A stretch of DNA of 64,000 nt from Bordetella parapertussis (GTDB taxonomy: Bacteria > Pseudomonadota > Gammaproteobacteria > Burkholderiales > Casimicrobiaceae): NCBI GenBank assembly GCA_943331295.2, contig CALQLA020000010.1, positions 58,140 to 122,139 of the forward strand. The letters are read 5' to 3'. Below are positions 7,538 through 16,671 of this stretch, piece by piece. Both the position numbers and the translations under genes were made by a program. The number at the start of each line of letters is the position of its first letter. Positions within the stretch are counted from its first letter, which is position 1. Under the pieces are notes generated by a model. It made no database searches, was not told the origin of the DNA, and saw only the letters and a list, made by a program, of their open reading frames with translations.

Positions 7538-9457
7538 ATGACCGAATCCATCCTCCAGAACTTCGTTTCGAAGCCGCCCGGCGCGCCCCGTGCGCCCCGC
7601 GCGCCGGCGGTAAAGAAGACGCCGGCCACCCTGAAGCAGCACGTCGTGGAAATCATCAGCGACTCGGGCGAAGGCGCGCAGCGTTGCGGGCAGGCGCTGG
7701 GCGCGATCGCGGCGCGGATGGGCAACGGCGTCTGGACCGACGAAATCATCCCCGCCGAGATCCGGCCGCCGGCAAGGAGCGTCGCGGGCGCGAGCGGCAA
7801 TCGCATCCGGCTGGGCGCCGGCCGGATCACCAACGGCGGCGATCGAACCGACATCGTCATCGCGTTCAACGAGCAGGTGCTGCTCGGCCGCGTGCGCGCG
7901 GGCGAACTCAACGAAGGCTGCACGATCCTGCTCGAGAGCATGTGGCGCGACAACCCGGACCCGGCGGTCTCCGGCGCCTACGTCGACACCCACGACAAGC
8001 TCGTCGAGGCCGGTTTCAAGGTCTGCGAGATTCCGATGGAGCGCGAGTGCCGCGCGCTGGTCGCGGATGCGCGGCGCGGCAAGAACATGTTCGCGCTGGG
8101 AATGCTGTGCAGCATCTACAGTCTCGACCTGCAGGTCGCGCGCGACCAGATCGCGCTCACCTTCGGCAAGAAGGCGACCGGCGTGATCAAGACCAACGTG
8201 ATGCTGCTCGACGCAGGGCACGACTGGGCCGAGGCGAACCTGGATTTCAAGTACAGTATTCCGGCCGTCCGCGCCAGCGAGCCGCAGATCGTGGTCAACG
8301 GCAATACCGCGCTGGCGCTGGGCGTGCTGGCGTCGGGGATGGAAATCTGCGCGATGTACCCGATCACGCCCGCTACTTCGGCGTCGCATTACCTGTCCGA
8401 CGTGTTCGAGAAGGTCGGCGGCGTCGTGCACCAGGCAGAGGACGAGATCGCCGCGTGCGCGTTCGCCATCGGCGCGTCGTACGCCGGAAAGTGCACCATC
8501 ACCATCACGTCGGGCCCCGGTTACTCGCTGAAGCAGGAAGCGATCGGGCTGGCGGTGATGGCCGAGATTCCGCTGGTCGTGGTCAACGTGCAGCGGGGCG
8601 GCCCGTCCACCGGCCAGCCGACCAAGGCGGAGCAGGGCGACCTCTTGACCGCCATGTTCGGCAGCCATGGCGACGCGCCGAAGGTGGTGATCGCCGCCTC
8701 GACGATCGAGGACTGCTTCTACGCGGTGATCACCGCGCGCAAGATCGCCGAGACGTTCAACATGGTCGTCGTGGTGCTGACCGACGCCGCCCTCGCGACG
8801 TCGCAGACGCTCTTCGCGCGACCGACGTTCAACGAAGGCTGGCTGGCGCCGCCCGTCGACCAGAGCCCGGTCCCGCCGGGTGCCAAGCCCTACGACTGGG
8901 ATCCCGATACCGGGCTCGCGCGCCGGTTCATTCCGGGGCAACCGGGCGGCATGCACACGGTGACGGGCCTCGCGCACGACCGGCTCTCCCACGTCGCCTA
9001 CGACCCGGGCATCAACGAAGAGAGCCTGCGCGCCCGCAGCCTCAAGCTCGCGGCGTTGCAGCGCACGCTGGCCCCGCCGCCGGTCTTCGGCGGCGACGAA
9101 GGCGACCTGCTGGTCATCGGCTGGGGCAGCACCAAGGGCACGATCGAGGAAGCGGTGCAGAGAATGCGCGACGAGGGCCTCAGGGTGTCGTCCATGCACC
9201 TGCAGTTCCTCCAGCCCATGGCGCCGGGGATCAAGGAGGCGATGGCCCGGTTCGGCAAGGTGATGACGGTCGAGGGCAACTGGAGCGACCGCACCGAGGA
9301 CGCGATCATCGACGAAACCAACCGCCGCTATTCCGCGCTCGCCATGCTGCTCCGCGCGCGCTACCTGGTCGACGTCGACTGCTGGAGCGAAGTGCGCGGC
9401 CAGCCGATCAAGCCCGGCACGCTGTGCCGTGTATTCCGCGCCAAGCTGGCCCGGTAA
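7538..9457 (+). CDS. 2-oxoacid:ferredoxin oxidoreductase, fused gamma-alpha subunit (OFOR-1)
   Basis: A 639-residue protein. After a Pro/Ala/Lys-rich N-terminus (about 30 residues), a gamma-type domain spans roughly residues 35-220 (DSGEGAQRCGQAL, DIVIAFNEQ). An alpha-type domain follows, with MYPITPATSASHYLSD (Tyr274 onward), AEDEIAACAFAIGAS, TSGPGYSLKQEAIG and GGPSTGQPTKAEQGDLL. The C-terminal third holds the domain III-like GWGSTKGTIEEAV and HLQFLQP motifs. The gamma-alpha fusion is typical of 2-oxoglutarate, pyruvate or 2-ketoisovalerate ferredoxin oxidoreductases of the Kor type. It pairs with the beta subunit starting 21 nt downstream. Substrate specificity cannot be read directly. A second, different copy of this subunit lies at 14839-16671. 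Confidence 0.9.
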   Translation: MTESILQNFVSKPPGAPRAPRAPAVKKTPATLKQHVVEIISDSGEGAQRCGQALGAIAARMGNGVWTDEIIPAEIRPPARSVAGASGNRIRLGAGRITNGGDRTDIVIAFNEQVLLGRVRAGELNEGCTILLESMWRDNPDPAVSGAYVDTHDKLVEAGFKVCEIPMERECRALVADARRGKNMFALGMLCSIYSLDLQVARDQIALTFGKKATGVIKTNVMLLDAGHDWAEANLDFKYSIPAVRASEPQIVVNGNTALALGVLASGMEICAMYPITPATSASHYLSDVFEKVGGVVHQAEDEIAACAFAIGASYAGKCTITITSGPGYSLKQEAIGLAVMAEIPLVVVNVQRGGPSTGQPTKAEQGDLLTAMFGSHGDAPKVVIAASTIEDCFYAVITARKIAETFNMVVVVLTDAALATSQTLFARPTFNEGWLAPPVDQSPVPPGAKPYDWDPDTGLARRFIPGQPGGMHTVTGLAHDRLSHVAYDPGINEESLRARSLKLAALQRTLAPPPVFGGDEGDLLVIGWGSTKGTIEEAVQRMRDEGLRVSSMHLQFLQPMAPGIKEAMARFGKVMTVEGNWSDRTEDAIIDETNRRYSALAMLLRARYLVDVDCWSEVRGQPIKPGTLCRVFRAKLAR

Positions 9458-9478
9458 ACCCTCACCCGACGAGCGACC

Positions 9479-10471
9479 ATGACAACCGCTTCCACCGAAT
9501 GCATGATCAAGCTCTACGAGGAGCGCCACGAACTCGAGGACTACCAGAGCGGCGTTCCGCGCTGGTGCACGGGCTGCGGCGACAACGCGATCCTCGCCGC
9601 CGTCCAGCGCCTGTGCCGCGATGAACAGCTGCGTCCGGAGAAGACCGTGTTCGTTTCCGGCATCGGCTGCTCCAGCCGGTTCCCGCACTACATGAAGACC
9701 TACGGGTTTCACGGCATCCACGGCCGCGCGCTTCCGATCGCCGAAGGCGTGAAATTCGCGCGCCCGGACCTGCACGTGTTCGTCAACACCGGGGACGGCG
9801 ACTGCTGCAGCATCGGCGCCGCGCACTGGATCCACGCGCTGCGCTACAACATGAACATGACGGTGTTCCTGCACGACAACCAGATCTACGGCCTGACCAA
9901 GATGCAGGCCTCTCCGACTTCGCCGATCGGCACGAAGAGCAACACCACGCCGCGCGGCAGCTACCTCGAGGCGCTGCAGCCGCTGTCGGTCACGCTCGGC
10001 GTCCAGAACGTCTCCTTCGTCGCGCAGACGGTCGACTGGATCCCGGAGATCATGTACGACATCGTCAAGGCGGCGTTCCACCACAAGGGGCTGTCGTTCG
10101 TGCGCATCGTCCAGCGCTGCCCGGAGTGGCTGCCCAAGCTGTTCGAGCCGTGGCTGCACGATCCGCAGAAGATCCTTCTGCTGCATCACGAAAACGGACT
10201 CGAGGTGAGCCCGAGCCTCGCGAAGGTCTACCGGAACCAGGCGAGGCACGATCCGTCGAACATCGATCGCGCCCGCGAGATCGCGTCCTGCATCGACCCG
10301 ATCCCCGTCGGCATCCTGTACCGCAACGAGGAAGTGCCCTGCTACGAGGAGCTGCGCGCCTCCACGGTGCTGCGCACGCCGGAGCTGGTGCGCAGCGGGC
10401 TCGAGAAGGAGTTCGACAAGTACACCATCTGGCCCGAGGGCGCGGCGCCCGACGCGCAGGCAAGCGCCTGA
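9479..10471 (+). CDS. 2-oxoacid:ferredoxin oxidoreductase, beta subunit (OFOR-1)
   Basis: A 330-residue thiamine-diphosphate subunit. Cys30 and Cys33 in WCTGCGDNAIL, a further Cys in GIGCSSRFPHY, and a later Cys in QRCPEWLPKLF are the expected 4Fe-4S ligands. The ThDP motif is NTGDGDCCSIGA followed, after about 30 residues, by HDNQIYGLTKMQASPT. The C-terminal extension (IPVGILYRNEEVPCYEELR) resembles that of Kor-type beta chains. It forms the catalytic unit with the preceding gamma-alpha subunit, decarboxylating a 2-oxoacid to the acyl-CoA and reducing ferredoxin. The next gene starts 69 nt downstream. Confidence 0.92.
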   Translation: MTTASTECMIKLYEERHELEDYQSGVPRWCTGCGDNAILAAVQRLCRDEQLRPEKTVFVSGIGCSSRFPHYMKTYGFHGIHGRALPIAEGVKFARPDLHVFVNTGDGDCCSIGAAHWIHALRYNMNMTVFLHDNQIYGLTKMQASPTSPIGTKSNTTPRGSYLEALQPLSVTLGVQNVSFVAQTVDWIPEIMYDIVKAAFHHKGLSFVRIVQRCPEWLPKLFEPWLHDPQKILLLHHENGLEVSPSLAKVYRNQARHDPSNIDRAREIASCIDPIPVGILYRNEEVPCYEELRASTVLRTPELVRSGLEKEFDKYTIWPEGAAPDAQASA

Positions 10472-10540
10472 GACTGCGCCGCGACCAGGGACCGCGCCGT
10501 TCGAACGGAAGCACAACCGCCAAGGCACGACGACACCATC

Positions 10541-12733
10541 ATGGAAGCCGAACTTCAGACACATGTTGCGTTTCACCTGACCGGGCGGAGGCCCGCCGCC
10601 GGCCTCGATGCGGTGGACACGCTCGACCTCACCCCGGCGCTGTTTGCGCGGTACCGGGACCTTTCCCGGCTGCGCTACGACTTTCCGCTGGTGCTGGTCC
10701 GGAATCCGCCGCCGGGTTCGTGCGCACAGCCGCTCTCGGCCCTGCTCGACGCCGCGCTGCAGGAAGTCGCGGCCGGCGAGGACGGCGAGCGCGTCAGCCG
10801 CCATGTGCTGCGCCTCGAGCGGCAGATCCGCGCGCTTGTGGCCGGGGGCGCGCGCGGCTCGCTCGCTTCGCTGTGGGACGCCGCCGCCAACGCGCTGCCG
10901 GTGCGCGCCGACGAGGCATTGCAGGACAGCCTGAAGCGCGCGCGCTCGGCGCTGAGGATCGAAGGCGAACTCGTCGATTGCGACGCCGCGATGCCGGCGG
11001 CGCTGTTCACGCACGCCTGGCGCGCAGTCGAGGCGCGCAAGGCGAAGAAGCTCGCTGCCACGATCGCCCGGCTGGTCGTCAAGCTCGCCGAGATCCTGCG
11101 GGCGGATTTCGTTCGATCGGACGCCGGGCGCAGCGCGGAGAGCCTCAGGGCGGCAATCGGGGATGCGCATGGCGGCATCTTCGACTTCGACGCGATGTCG
11201 CGGCTGCTCACCAAGGCCGCGCCGACTGCGGCGATGGATGACAAGCGCCGGGCGCGCATCGAATGGCTGCTGTCGGTGCTGGAAGCGCAGGCGTTCGTCC
11301 CGGTGGGCGGCGCGGCGGAGGGGCACCCGCAGGCGTACGCGTTCGCGTTCGACGGCTGCGTCGCGGCGGTCACGGCCTGGCGCGAGCGCTACCCGAAGGT
11401 GAGGGAGCTCGCCAAGGCCATCGCGATGGCCGAGCTCGAGATCAAGGGCGAGTACAGGGAAGCCGCGCACGTTGACTACTTCGCCGAATACGGCGGCGAC
11501 GGGCTCGACCCGGAGGAGCTCGCGCAGTTCCCGGTCTACCTCGTCTGCCGCAATGCGGCGGCGCTCGACGCGGTCGAAAGCGCGGCGCTGCTGGAGCTGC
11601 TGTCGGCCGGCCTGCCGATGAAGGTGCTGGTGCAGACGGACGATATTCTCGAGCCGTCGCCGCAGGGCGATGGCCACCTGCACGTGGGCGCGAAGAGCCG
11701 GCAGCTCGCCAACATGGCGATCGGCCTGTCCGAGGTGTTCGTTCTTCAATCGGCAGCGTCGAACCTCCCCCGGATCCGCGAGCGCATCGAGCGGGGGCTG
11801 GCCTACGCCGGGCCGGCGCTCTTCAGCGTCTTCTCCGGAGGCAGCGCGAACGCCGGCGGCCTGCGGCCCTACCTCGTCGCCGCCGCCGCGATGGAGTCGC
11901 GCGCGTTCCCGGCCTTCACCTACGACCCTTCCGCGGGGACGGACTGGGCCTCGCGCTTCGACCTGTCCACCAACCCGCAGATCGACCGCGACTGGCCGCT
12001 GCACCGGTTCGCCTACGAAACCGAGGAAAACCAGCGGGCCGGCGAGGAAGTGGCGTTCACGCTGGTCCACTTCCTGGCCTGCGACCGCCGCTACGCGCGC
12101 CATTTCGCGCGGGTTCCGCGCAACGACTGGAACGCGAAGATGGTGCCGGTGGGCGAGAGCCTCGCGCGGGAGCAGAAGGGTCTGCCGGAATCGATCCCGA
12201 CGCTGCTGATGGTCGATTCGGCCAACCTGCTGCAGAAGGTCCTCGCCGACGAGAAGGTGATGCGCGAGGCCCGCCGCTGCCGTGACCTGTGGCACAGCCT
12301 GCAGGAAATGGGCGGGGTGCACAATTCGCACGCGGAGCGGCTGCTGGCGCAGGAGCGCCGCGCGCAGGGCGAGCGCGAGAGGGCGATCGCCGAAGCGCGC
12401 GGCACCGAACCGGCGTCGCCGGGCAGCGGCGCACCCGCGGCGACCGCCAGGGCTACGGCGGCGGAAGCGGCGCCGGAGCATTCGCCGGACGAGGCCTACA
12501 TCGAGACGGCGCGCTGCACGAGCTGCAACGAGTGCACGAAGATCAACGACAAGATGTTCGCGTACAACGAGAACAAGCAGGCGTACATCGCGAACCCCGA
12601 TGCGGGCACCTATGCGCAGCTGGTCGAGGCGGCCGAGACCTGCCAGGTGTCGATCATCCATCCCGGCAAGCCGCGCAATCCGAACGAGCCCGGCGCGGCC
12701 GAACTGCTCCAGCGGGCGGCAGCATTCGTCTAG
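10541..12733 (+). CDS. Large PFOR-like (degenerate ThDP-domain) protein with C-terminal 4Fe-4S ferredoxin domain
   Basis: A 730-residue protein. Residues 1 to about 300 are alpha-helical, charged and not recognised. From about residue 330 to 480 it reads like the thiamine-diphosphate domain of pyruvate:ferredoxin oxidoreductase. KVLVQTDDILEPSPQ corresponds to the PFOR NILVLDTEVYSNTGGQ strand, AKSRQLANMAIGLSEVFVLQ to its KDLGLMAM-YVAQV segment, and YAGPALFSVFSGG plus ESRAFPAFTYDP to YDGPSLIIAY and SGYWPLYRYDP. The GDG...N ThDP/Mg motif and PFOR cysteines are absent there, so catalysis looks lost. The last 75 residues form a ferredoxin-like domain with Cys659, 662, 665 and 701 (CTSCNECTKIN, ETCQVSIIHPGKP). 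An Ala/Glu-rich linker separates the parts. It probably serves as an electron carrier or scaffold for the adjacent OFORs; function is inferred. Confidence 0.7.
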   Translation: MEAELQTHVAFHLTGRRPAAGLDAVDTLDLTPALFARYRDLSRLRYDFPLVLVRNPPPGSCAQPLSALLDAALQEVAAGEDGERVSRHVLRLERQIRALVAGGARGSLASLWDAAANALPVRADEALQDSLKRARSALRIEGELVDCDAAMPAALFTHAWRAVEARKAKKLAATIARLVVKLAEILRADFVRSDAGRSAESLRAAIGDAHGGIFDFDAMSRLLTKAAPTAAMDDKRRARIEWLLSVLEAQAFVPVGGAAEGHPQAYAFAFDGCVAAVTAWRERYPKVRELAKAIAMAELEIKGEYREAAHVDYFAEYGGDGLDPEELAQFPVYLVCRNAAALDAVESAALLELLSAGLPMKVLVQTDDILEPSPQGDGHLHVGAKSRQLANMAIGLSEVFVLQSAASNLPRIRERIERGLAYAGPALFSVFSGGSANAGGLRPYLVAAAAMESRAFPAFTYDPSAGTDWASRFDLSTNPQIDRDWPLHRFAYETEENQRAGEEVAFTLVHFLACDRRYARHFARVPRNDWNAKMVPVGESLAREQKGLPESIPTLLMVDSANLLQKVLADEKVMREARRCRDLWHSLQEMGGVHNSHAERLLAQERRAQGERERAIAEARGTEPASPGSGAPAATARATAAEAAPEHSPDEAYIETARCTSCNECTKINDKMFAYNENKQAYIANPDAGTYAQLVEAAETCQVSIIHPGKPRNPNEPGAAELLQRAAAFV

Positions 12734-12752
12734 CCCGGCTCGATGCCGGGCT
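12732..12752 (+). other. Perfect 8-bp hairpin at the end of the PFOR-like gene
   Basis: AGCCCGGC and GCCGGGCT flank a 5-nt loop, beginning inside the stop codon. There is no T-tract after it, so it is not a canonical intrinsic terminator. It could slow 3'-end decay or mark partial termination in the 241-nt gap before the KorC-like gene. Confidence 0.4.
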
Positions 12753-12974
12753 GCCTGTCCTCCTGCGCGGGGGGCCCCGGGCCGGTCCCGCCGGCTGCGT
12801 CGGATTTGCCGGCATGCCGCGATGAATCCGGACAATCCGCTCCGATGGCTTTCCTCGAGAAGCGCTCAGGCGTAGCATTCGCGGTGCGTAGACGCAGTCC
12901 GGATGCTCGCCCCCACCATGGCCGGGGCGGCGCTCCTCGAACCCAGACTGCGCGTGTCATCTGGAGAACAGCGT

Positions 12975-14834
12975 TTGAAGCCGACGGATATCGAGCACCC
13001 CGACTATTTCCACAAAGTCGTTGATTGCCAGTGGGCGTGCCCCGCCCACACCCCGGTTCCCGAATACATTCGACTGATTGCGGCTGGCCGCTACGGCGAC
13101 GCCTACTTGGTCAATTGGCAGTCGAACGTCTTTCCGGGCATTCTCGGCCGCACCTGCGACCGCCCCTGCGAGCCGGCGTGCCGGCGGGGCCGGGTCGAGG
13201 AGGGCGGCGACCACAAGGCCAAGTCCGAACCCGTGGCGATCTGCCGGTTGAAGCGCGTCGCCGCGGACTACAAGGAAGACATCCGCGACCGGCTGCCGCG
13301 TCCGGCGGCGAAGAAGAACGGCAAGCGCGTCGCGCTGGTCGGCGCCGGCCCCGCGTCGCTGACGGTGGCCCGCGACTTGGCGCCGCTCGGCTACGAGTGC
13401 GTGGTGTTCGACGGCGATGCGCGCCCGGGCGGCATGATCCGCAGCCAGATTCCCCGGTTCCGCCTGCCCGAGGAAGTGATCGACGAGGAAACGGGCTACG
13501 TGCTCGACCTCGGCGTCGAATTCCGCGGCAACCACCGGATCGACAGCATGAAGGCGCTGCTGACGGAAGGCTGGGACGCCGTGTTCGTCGGCAGCGGCGC
13601 GCCGCGCGGCCGCGACCTCGACGTGCCGGGGCGCAAGGAGGCCGCGGCCAACATCCACATCGGCATCGACTGGCTCGCCAGCGTGTCGTTCGGGCACACG
13701 ACGAAGATCGGCAAGCGCGTCGTCGTGCTGGGCGGCGGCAACACTGCGATGGACTGCTGCCGCAGCTCGAGGAGGCTGGGCGGCGTGGACGTGCAGGTGG
13801 TCGTCCGCTCGGGCTTTGACGAGATGAAGGCGTCGCCGTGGGAGAAGGAGGATGCCGCGCACGAGGGCATCCCGATCCACAACTTCCTGGTGCCGAAGGA
13901 GGTCACGCACGACGGCGGCAGGCTGAACGGCATCACGTTCGAGAAGGTCGCCGCGAAGAAGGACGCCAAGGGGCGGCGGCAGCTGCTGCCGACCGGCGAG
14001 CCCGACGTACACATCGCCTGCGACGACATCCTGGTCGCGATCGGGCAGGAAAACGCATTCCCGTGGATCGAGCGGGACGCGGGTATCGACTTCGACGAGT
14101 GGGGCATGCCCGTCGTCGACAAGGTCACGCTGCGCTCGTCGCATCCGCACGTGTTCTTCGGCGGCGACGCCGCGTTCGGCCCCAAGAACATCATCTGGGC
14201 CGTCGCGCACGGCCATGACGCCGCGATCTCGATCGACCTGCTGTGCCAGGGCAAGGACCTGGCAAAGCGACCGCCGCCGCTGGTCACGCTGGCGTCGCAG
14301 AAGATGGGCATCCACGAGTGGAGCTACGACAACGCGGTGGCGCCCGACCGGCGCTTCCGGGTGCCGCTCAAGGACACCGCCATCGCGCTCAAGAGCATCA
14401 AGATCGAAGTCGAGCTGGGCTTCGACCCCAAGCTCGCGCTGGCCGAAGCCCAGCGCTGCCTCAACTGCGACGTGCAGACGGTGTTCAGCGACAAGCTCTG
14501 CATCGAGTGCGACGCCTGCGTCGACATCTGCCCGATGGACTGCATCACGTTCACGGCGAACGGCGACGAGCCCGACCTGCGGCAGCGGCTGCACGCGCCG
14601 GCGCTCGACCTCACGCAGGATCTCTACGTGTCCGGCACCCTCAAGACGGGCCGTATCATGGCCAAGGACGAGGACGTCTGCCTGCACTGCGGCCTTTGCG
14701 CCGAGCGCTGCCCGACGGGCGCCTGGGACATGCAGAAATTCCTGATCGACATGGCGCACGCGGACGACCGCTGCCGCGCGCACCGGGTGCCGGCGACGCC
14801 GGCCCCCGCGGCTGTCGGCATGGCGGGAGACTGA
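12975..14834 (+). CDS. KorC-like FAD/NAD(P)H and 4Fe-4S oxidoreductase subunit
   Basis: A 619-residue protein. I chose the TTG at 12975 (reading MKPTDIEHPDYFHK) because GGAG lies 8 nt upstream; an in-frame ATG at 12903 would add 24 residues that do not look conserved. N-terminal cysteines (DCQWACPAHTPVPEY, RTCDRPCEPACRRG) precede an FAD Rossmann motif (ALVGAGPASLTVARDL) and an NADPH Rossmann motif (VVVLGGGNTAMDCC). Two ferredoxin-type 4Fe-4S sites follow (CIECDACVDICPMDC and CLHCGLCAERCPTGA). The size and layout fit the NAD(P)H-reacting subunit reported for the 2-oxoglutarate:NADP+ oxidoreductase of Azoarcus evansii (KorABC). The OFOR-2 alpha gene starts 4 nt later, supporting a three-subunit complex. 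Confidence 0.82.
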   Translation: MKPTDIEHPDYFHKVVDCQWACPAHTPVPEYIRLIAAGRYGDAYLVNWQSNVFPGILGRTCDRPCEPACRRGRVEEGGDHKAKSEPVAICRLKRVAADYKEDIRDRLPRPAAKKNGKRVALVGAGPASLTVARDLAPLGYECVVFDGDARPGGMIRSQIPRFRLPEEVIDEETGYVLDLGVEFRGNHRIDSMKALLTEGWDAVFVGSGAPRGRDLDVPGRKEAAANIHIGIDWLASVSFGHTTKIGKRVVVLGGGNTAMDCCRSSRRLGGVDVQVVVRSGFDEMKASPWEKEDAAHEGIPIHNFLVPKEVTHDGGRLNGITFEKVAAKKDAKGRRQLLPTGEPDVHIACDDILVAIGQENAFPWIERDAGIDFDEWGMPVVDKVTLRSSHPHVFFGGDAAFGPKNIIWAVAHGHDAAISIDLLCQGKDLAKRPPPLVTLASQKMGIHEWSYDNAVAPDRRFRVPLKDTAIALKSIKIEVELGFDPKLALAEAQRCLNCDVQTVFSDKLCIECDACVDICPMDCITFTANGDEPDLRQRLHAPALDLTQDLYVSGTLKTGRIMAKDEDVCLHCGLCAERCPTGAWDMQKFLIDMAHADDRCRAHRVPATPAPAAVGMAGD

Positions 14835-14838
14835 GGCG

Positions 14839-16671
14839 ATGAAACCCATTTCCCGCAGCAACGACTTCGTCGTCAAGTTCGCCAACGTCAACGGCTCCGG
14901 CTCGGCCTCGGCCAATTCGCTGTTCGCGCGCTCGATCCTGCGCATGGGCGTGCCGGTCGCCGCGCGGAACATCTTCCCGTCCAACATCCAGGGGCTGCCG
15001 ACCTGGTACGAGGTGCGCGTCACCGAGGAGGGCTGGCGCGGCCGCCGTGGCGGCGTCGACCTGATCGTCGCGATGAACCCGGAGACGTGGACGCAGGATG
15101 TCGCCGAGGTCGAGGCCGGCGGCTACCTGTTCTACGATTCGACCAAGCCGCTGCCGCCGTCGAAGTTCCGCGACGACATCACGGCGATCGGCGTGCCGAT
15201 CACCGCGATCTGCAACGCCGAGTTCACCGACGCCCGGCAGCGCCAGCTGTTCAAGAACATCGTCTACCTCGGCGCGCTGGCGTCGCTGCTGTCGATCGAT
15301 CCCGCCGCGGTAGAGCTGCTGCTGGCGGAGCAGTACAAGGGCAAGGAGGCGCTGCTCGACGCCAACCGCAAGGCGTTCCGGATGGGCTACGACCACGAGG
15401 CGGCGAAGGCCACGATCGGGCTCAAGGTCGAGCGGCGCGACAAGGTCGGCGAGCGGATCTTCATCGACGGCAACGAGGCGTCCGCGCTGGGGGCGCTGTA
15501 CGGCGGCGCCACGCTTTGCGCGTGGTACCCGATCACGCCGTCGTCGTCGGTCGCGGAATCGTTCGCCACGCATTGCGCCGAGCTGCGCATCGAGCCCGGC
15601 ACCGGCCGTCATCGCTACGCCATCGTGCAGGCCGAGGACGAGCTGGCGTCGATCGGGATGGTGATCGGCGGCGCGTGGAACGGCGCGCGGTCCTTCACGG
15701 CGACGGCAGGCCCCGGCATCTCGCTGATGCAGGAGTTCATCGGCCTCGCCTACTTCGCCGAGATTCCCGCGGTCCTGTTCGACGTCCAGCGCGGCAGCCC
15801 GTCGACCGGCATGCCGACCAAGACCCAGCAGGCGGACGTGCTGTCGTGCGCCTATGCGTCGCACGGCGACACCAAGCACGTGCTGCTGTTCCCCGAGGAC
15901 CCGAAGGAATGCTTCGAGATGGGCGCGCAGGCGTTCGATCTCGCCGACCGCCTGCAGACGCCCGTGTTCGTGATGCTCGACCTCGACATCGGGATGCAGG
16001 ACTGGCTCTGCGACCCGCTGGTCTGGGACGACAGCCGCCGGATGGACCGCGGCAAGCGGATGACGGCCGAGGACCTCGAGGCCGGCAAGGAGTTCGGGCG
16101 CTACCTCGACGTCGACGGCGACGGCATCCCGTACCGGACGATTCCGGGCACGCACCCGAAGCGGGGCGCGTTCTTCACCCGCGGGACGTCGAAGGACCGC
16201 TATGCGCGCTATACCGAGGACGGCGGCGCCTACGTCGACAACATGCAGCGGCTGCTGCGCAAGTTCGAGACGGCCAAGGCCTACGTGCCGGCGCCCGTGA
16301 TCCAGCGGGCGAAGCAGCGCGCGTCCGCCGGCGTGATCTGGTACGGCTCGACCGGCGCGTCGATGGACGAGGCGCTGGTGGTGCTCGAGCGGCAGGGCAT
16401 CCATCTCGACCGGATGCGCATCCGCGCGTTCCCTTTCGCCGACGCCGTGGCCGACTTCGTCGCCGAGCACGACCGCGTGTTCGTCGTCGAGCAGAACCGC
16501 GACGCGCAGCTGCGCTCGCTGCTCGTCAACGAATGCGGCATCGCGCCGGAGCGGCTGGTCCCGGTGCTGCATTACGACGGCAACCCGCTCACCGCGCGTT
16601 TCGTCATCCGCGAGATCGCCGAGAAAGCGGCGGTGTTCAACGTCAAGCCCTTGCGCAAGGTGGCGCCATGA
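14839..16671 (+). CDS. 2-oxoacid:acceptor oxidoreductase, fused gamma-alpha subunit (OFOR-2, KorA-like)
   Basis: A 610-residue protein. The gamma-type domain comes first (FANVNGSGSASANSLFAR, GLPTWYEVRV, about residues 10-185), followed by the alpha domain with AWYPITPSSSVAESFA, QAEDELASIGMVIGG, TAGPGISLMQEFIG and GSPSTGMPTKTQQADVL. The C-terminal region has GVIWYGSTGASMDEAL. It has the same architecture as OFOR-1 alpha, but the two are clearly diverged paralogues: this copy lacks the Pro/Ala-rich N-terminus and differs in the loop after GPG. It overlaps the beta gene by 4 nt and follows the KorC-like gene by 4 nt. A 2-oxoglutarate role is favoured by the KorC neighbour but is inferred. Confidence 0.9.
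   Translation: MKPISRSNDFVVKFANVNGSGSASANSLFARSILRMGVPVAARNIFPSNIQGLPTWYEVRVTEEGWRGRRGGVDLIVAMNPETWTQDVAEVEAGGYLFYDSTKPLPPSKFRDDITAIGVPITAICNAEFTDARQRQLFKNIVYLGALASLLSIDPAAVELLLAEQYKGKEALLDANRKAFRMGYDHEAAKATIGLKVERRDKVGERIFIDGNEASALGALYGGATLCAWYPITPSSSVAESFATHCAELRIEPGTGRHRYAIVQAEDELASIGMVIGGAWNGARSFTATAGPGISLMQEFIGLAYFAEIPAVLFDVQRGSPSTGMPTKTQQADVLSCAYASHGDTKHVLLFPEDPKECFEMGAQAFDLADRLQTPVFVMLDLDIGMQDWLCDPLVWDDSRRMDRGKRMTAEDLEAGKEFGRYLDVDGDGIPYRTIPGTHPKRGAFFTRGTSKDRYARYTEDGGAYVDNMQRLLRKFETAKAYVPAPVIQRAKQRASAGVIWYGSTGASMDEALVVLERQGIHLDRMRIRAFPFADAVADFVAEHDRVFVVEQNRDAQLRSLLVNECGIAPERLVPVLHYDGNPLTARFVIREIAEKAAVFNVKPLRKVAP

Noticed and set aside
6145..9624. A plus-strand open frame of about 1160 codons
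   Set aside because: It runs out of frame through the Nfn-like and OFOR genes, is Arg/Gly-rich and has no family motif.
3554..12835. A minus-strand open frame of more than 3000 codons
   Set aside because: It lies opposite several clearly recognisable plus-strand enzymes. Its composition is Arg/Ala/Asp/His-rich without motifs, as expected when the reverse frame of GC-rich coding DNA lacks stops.
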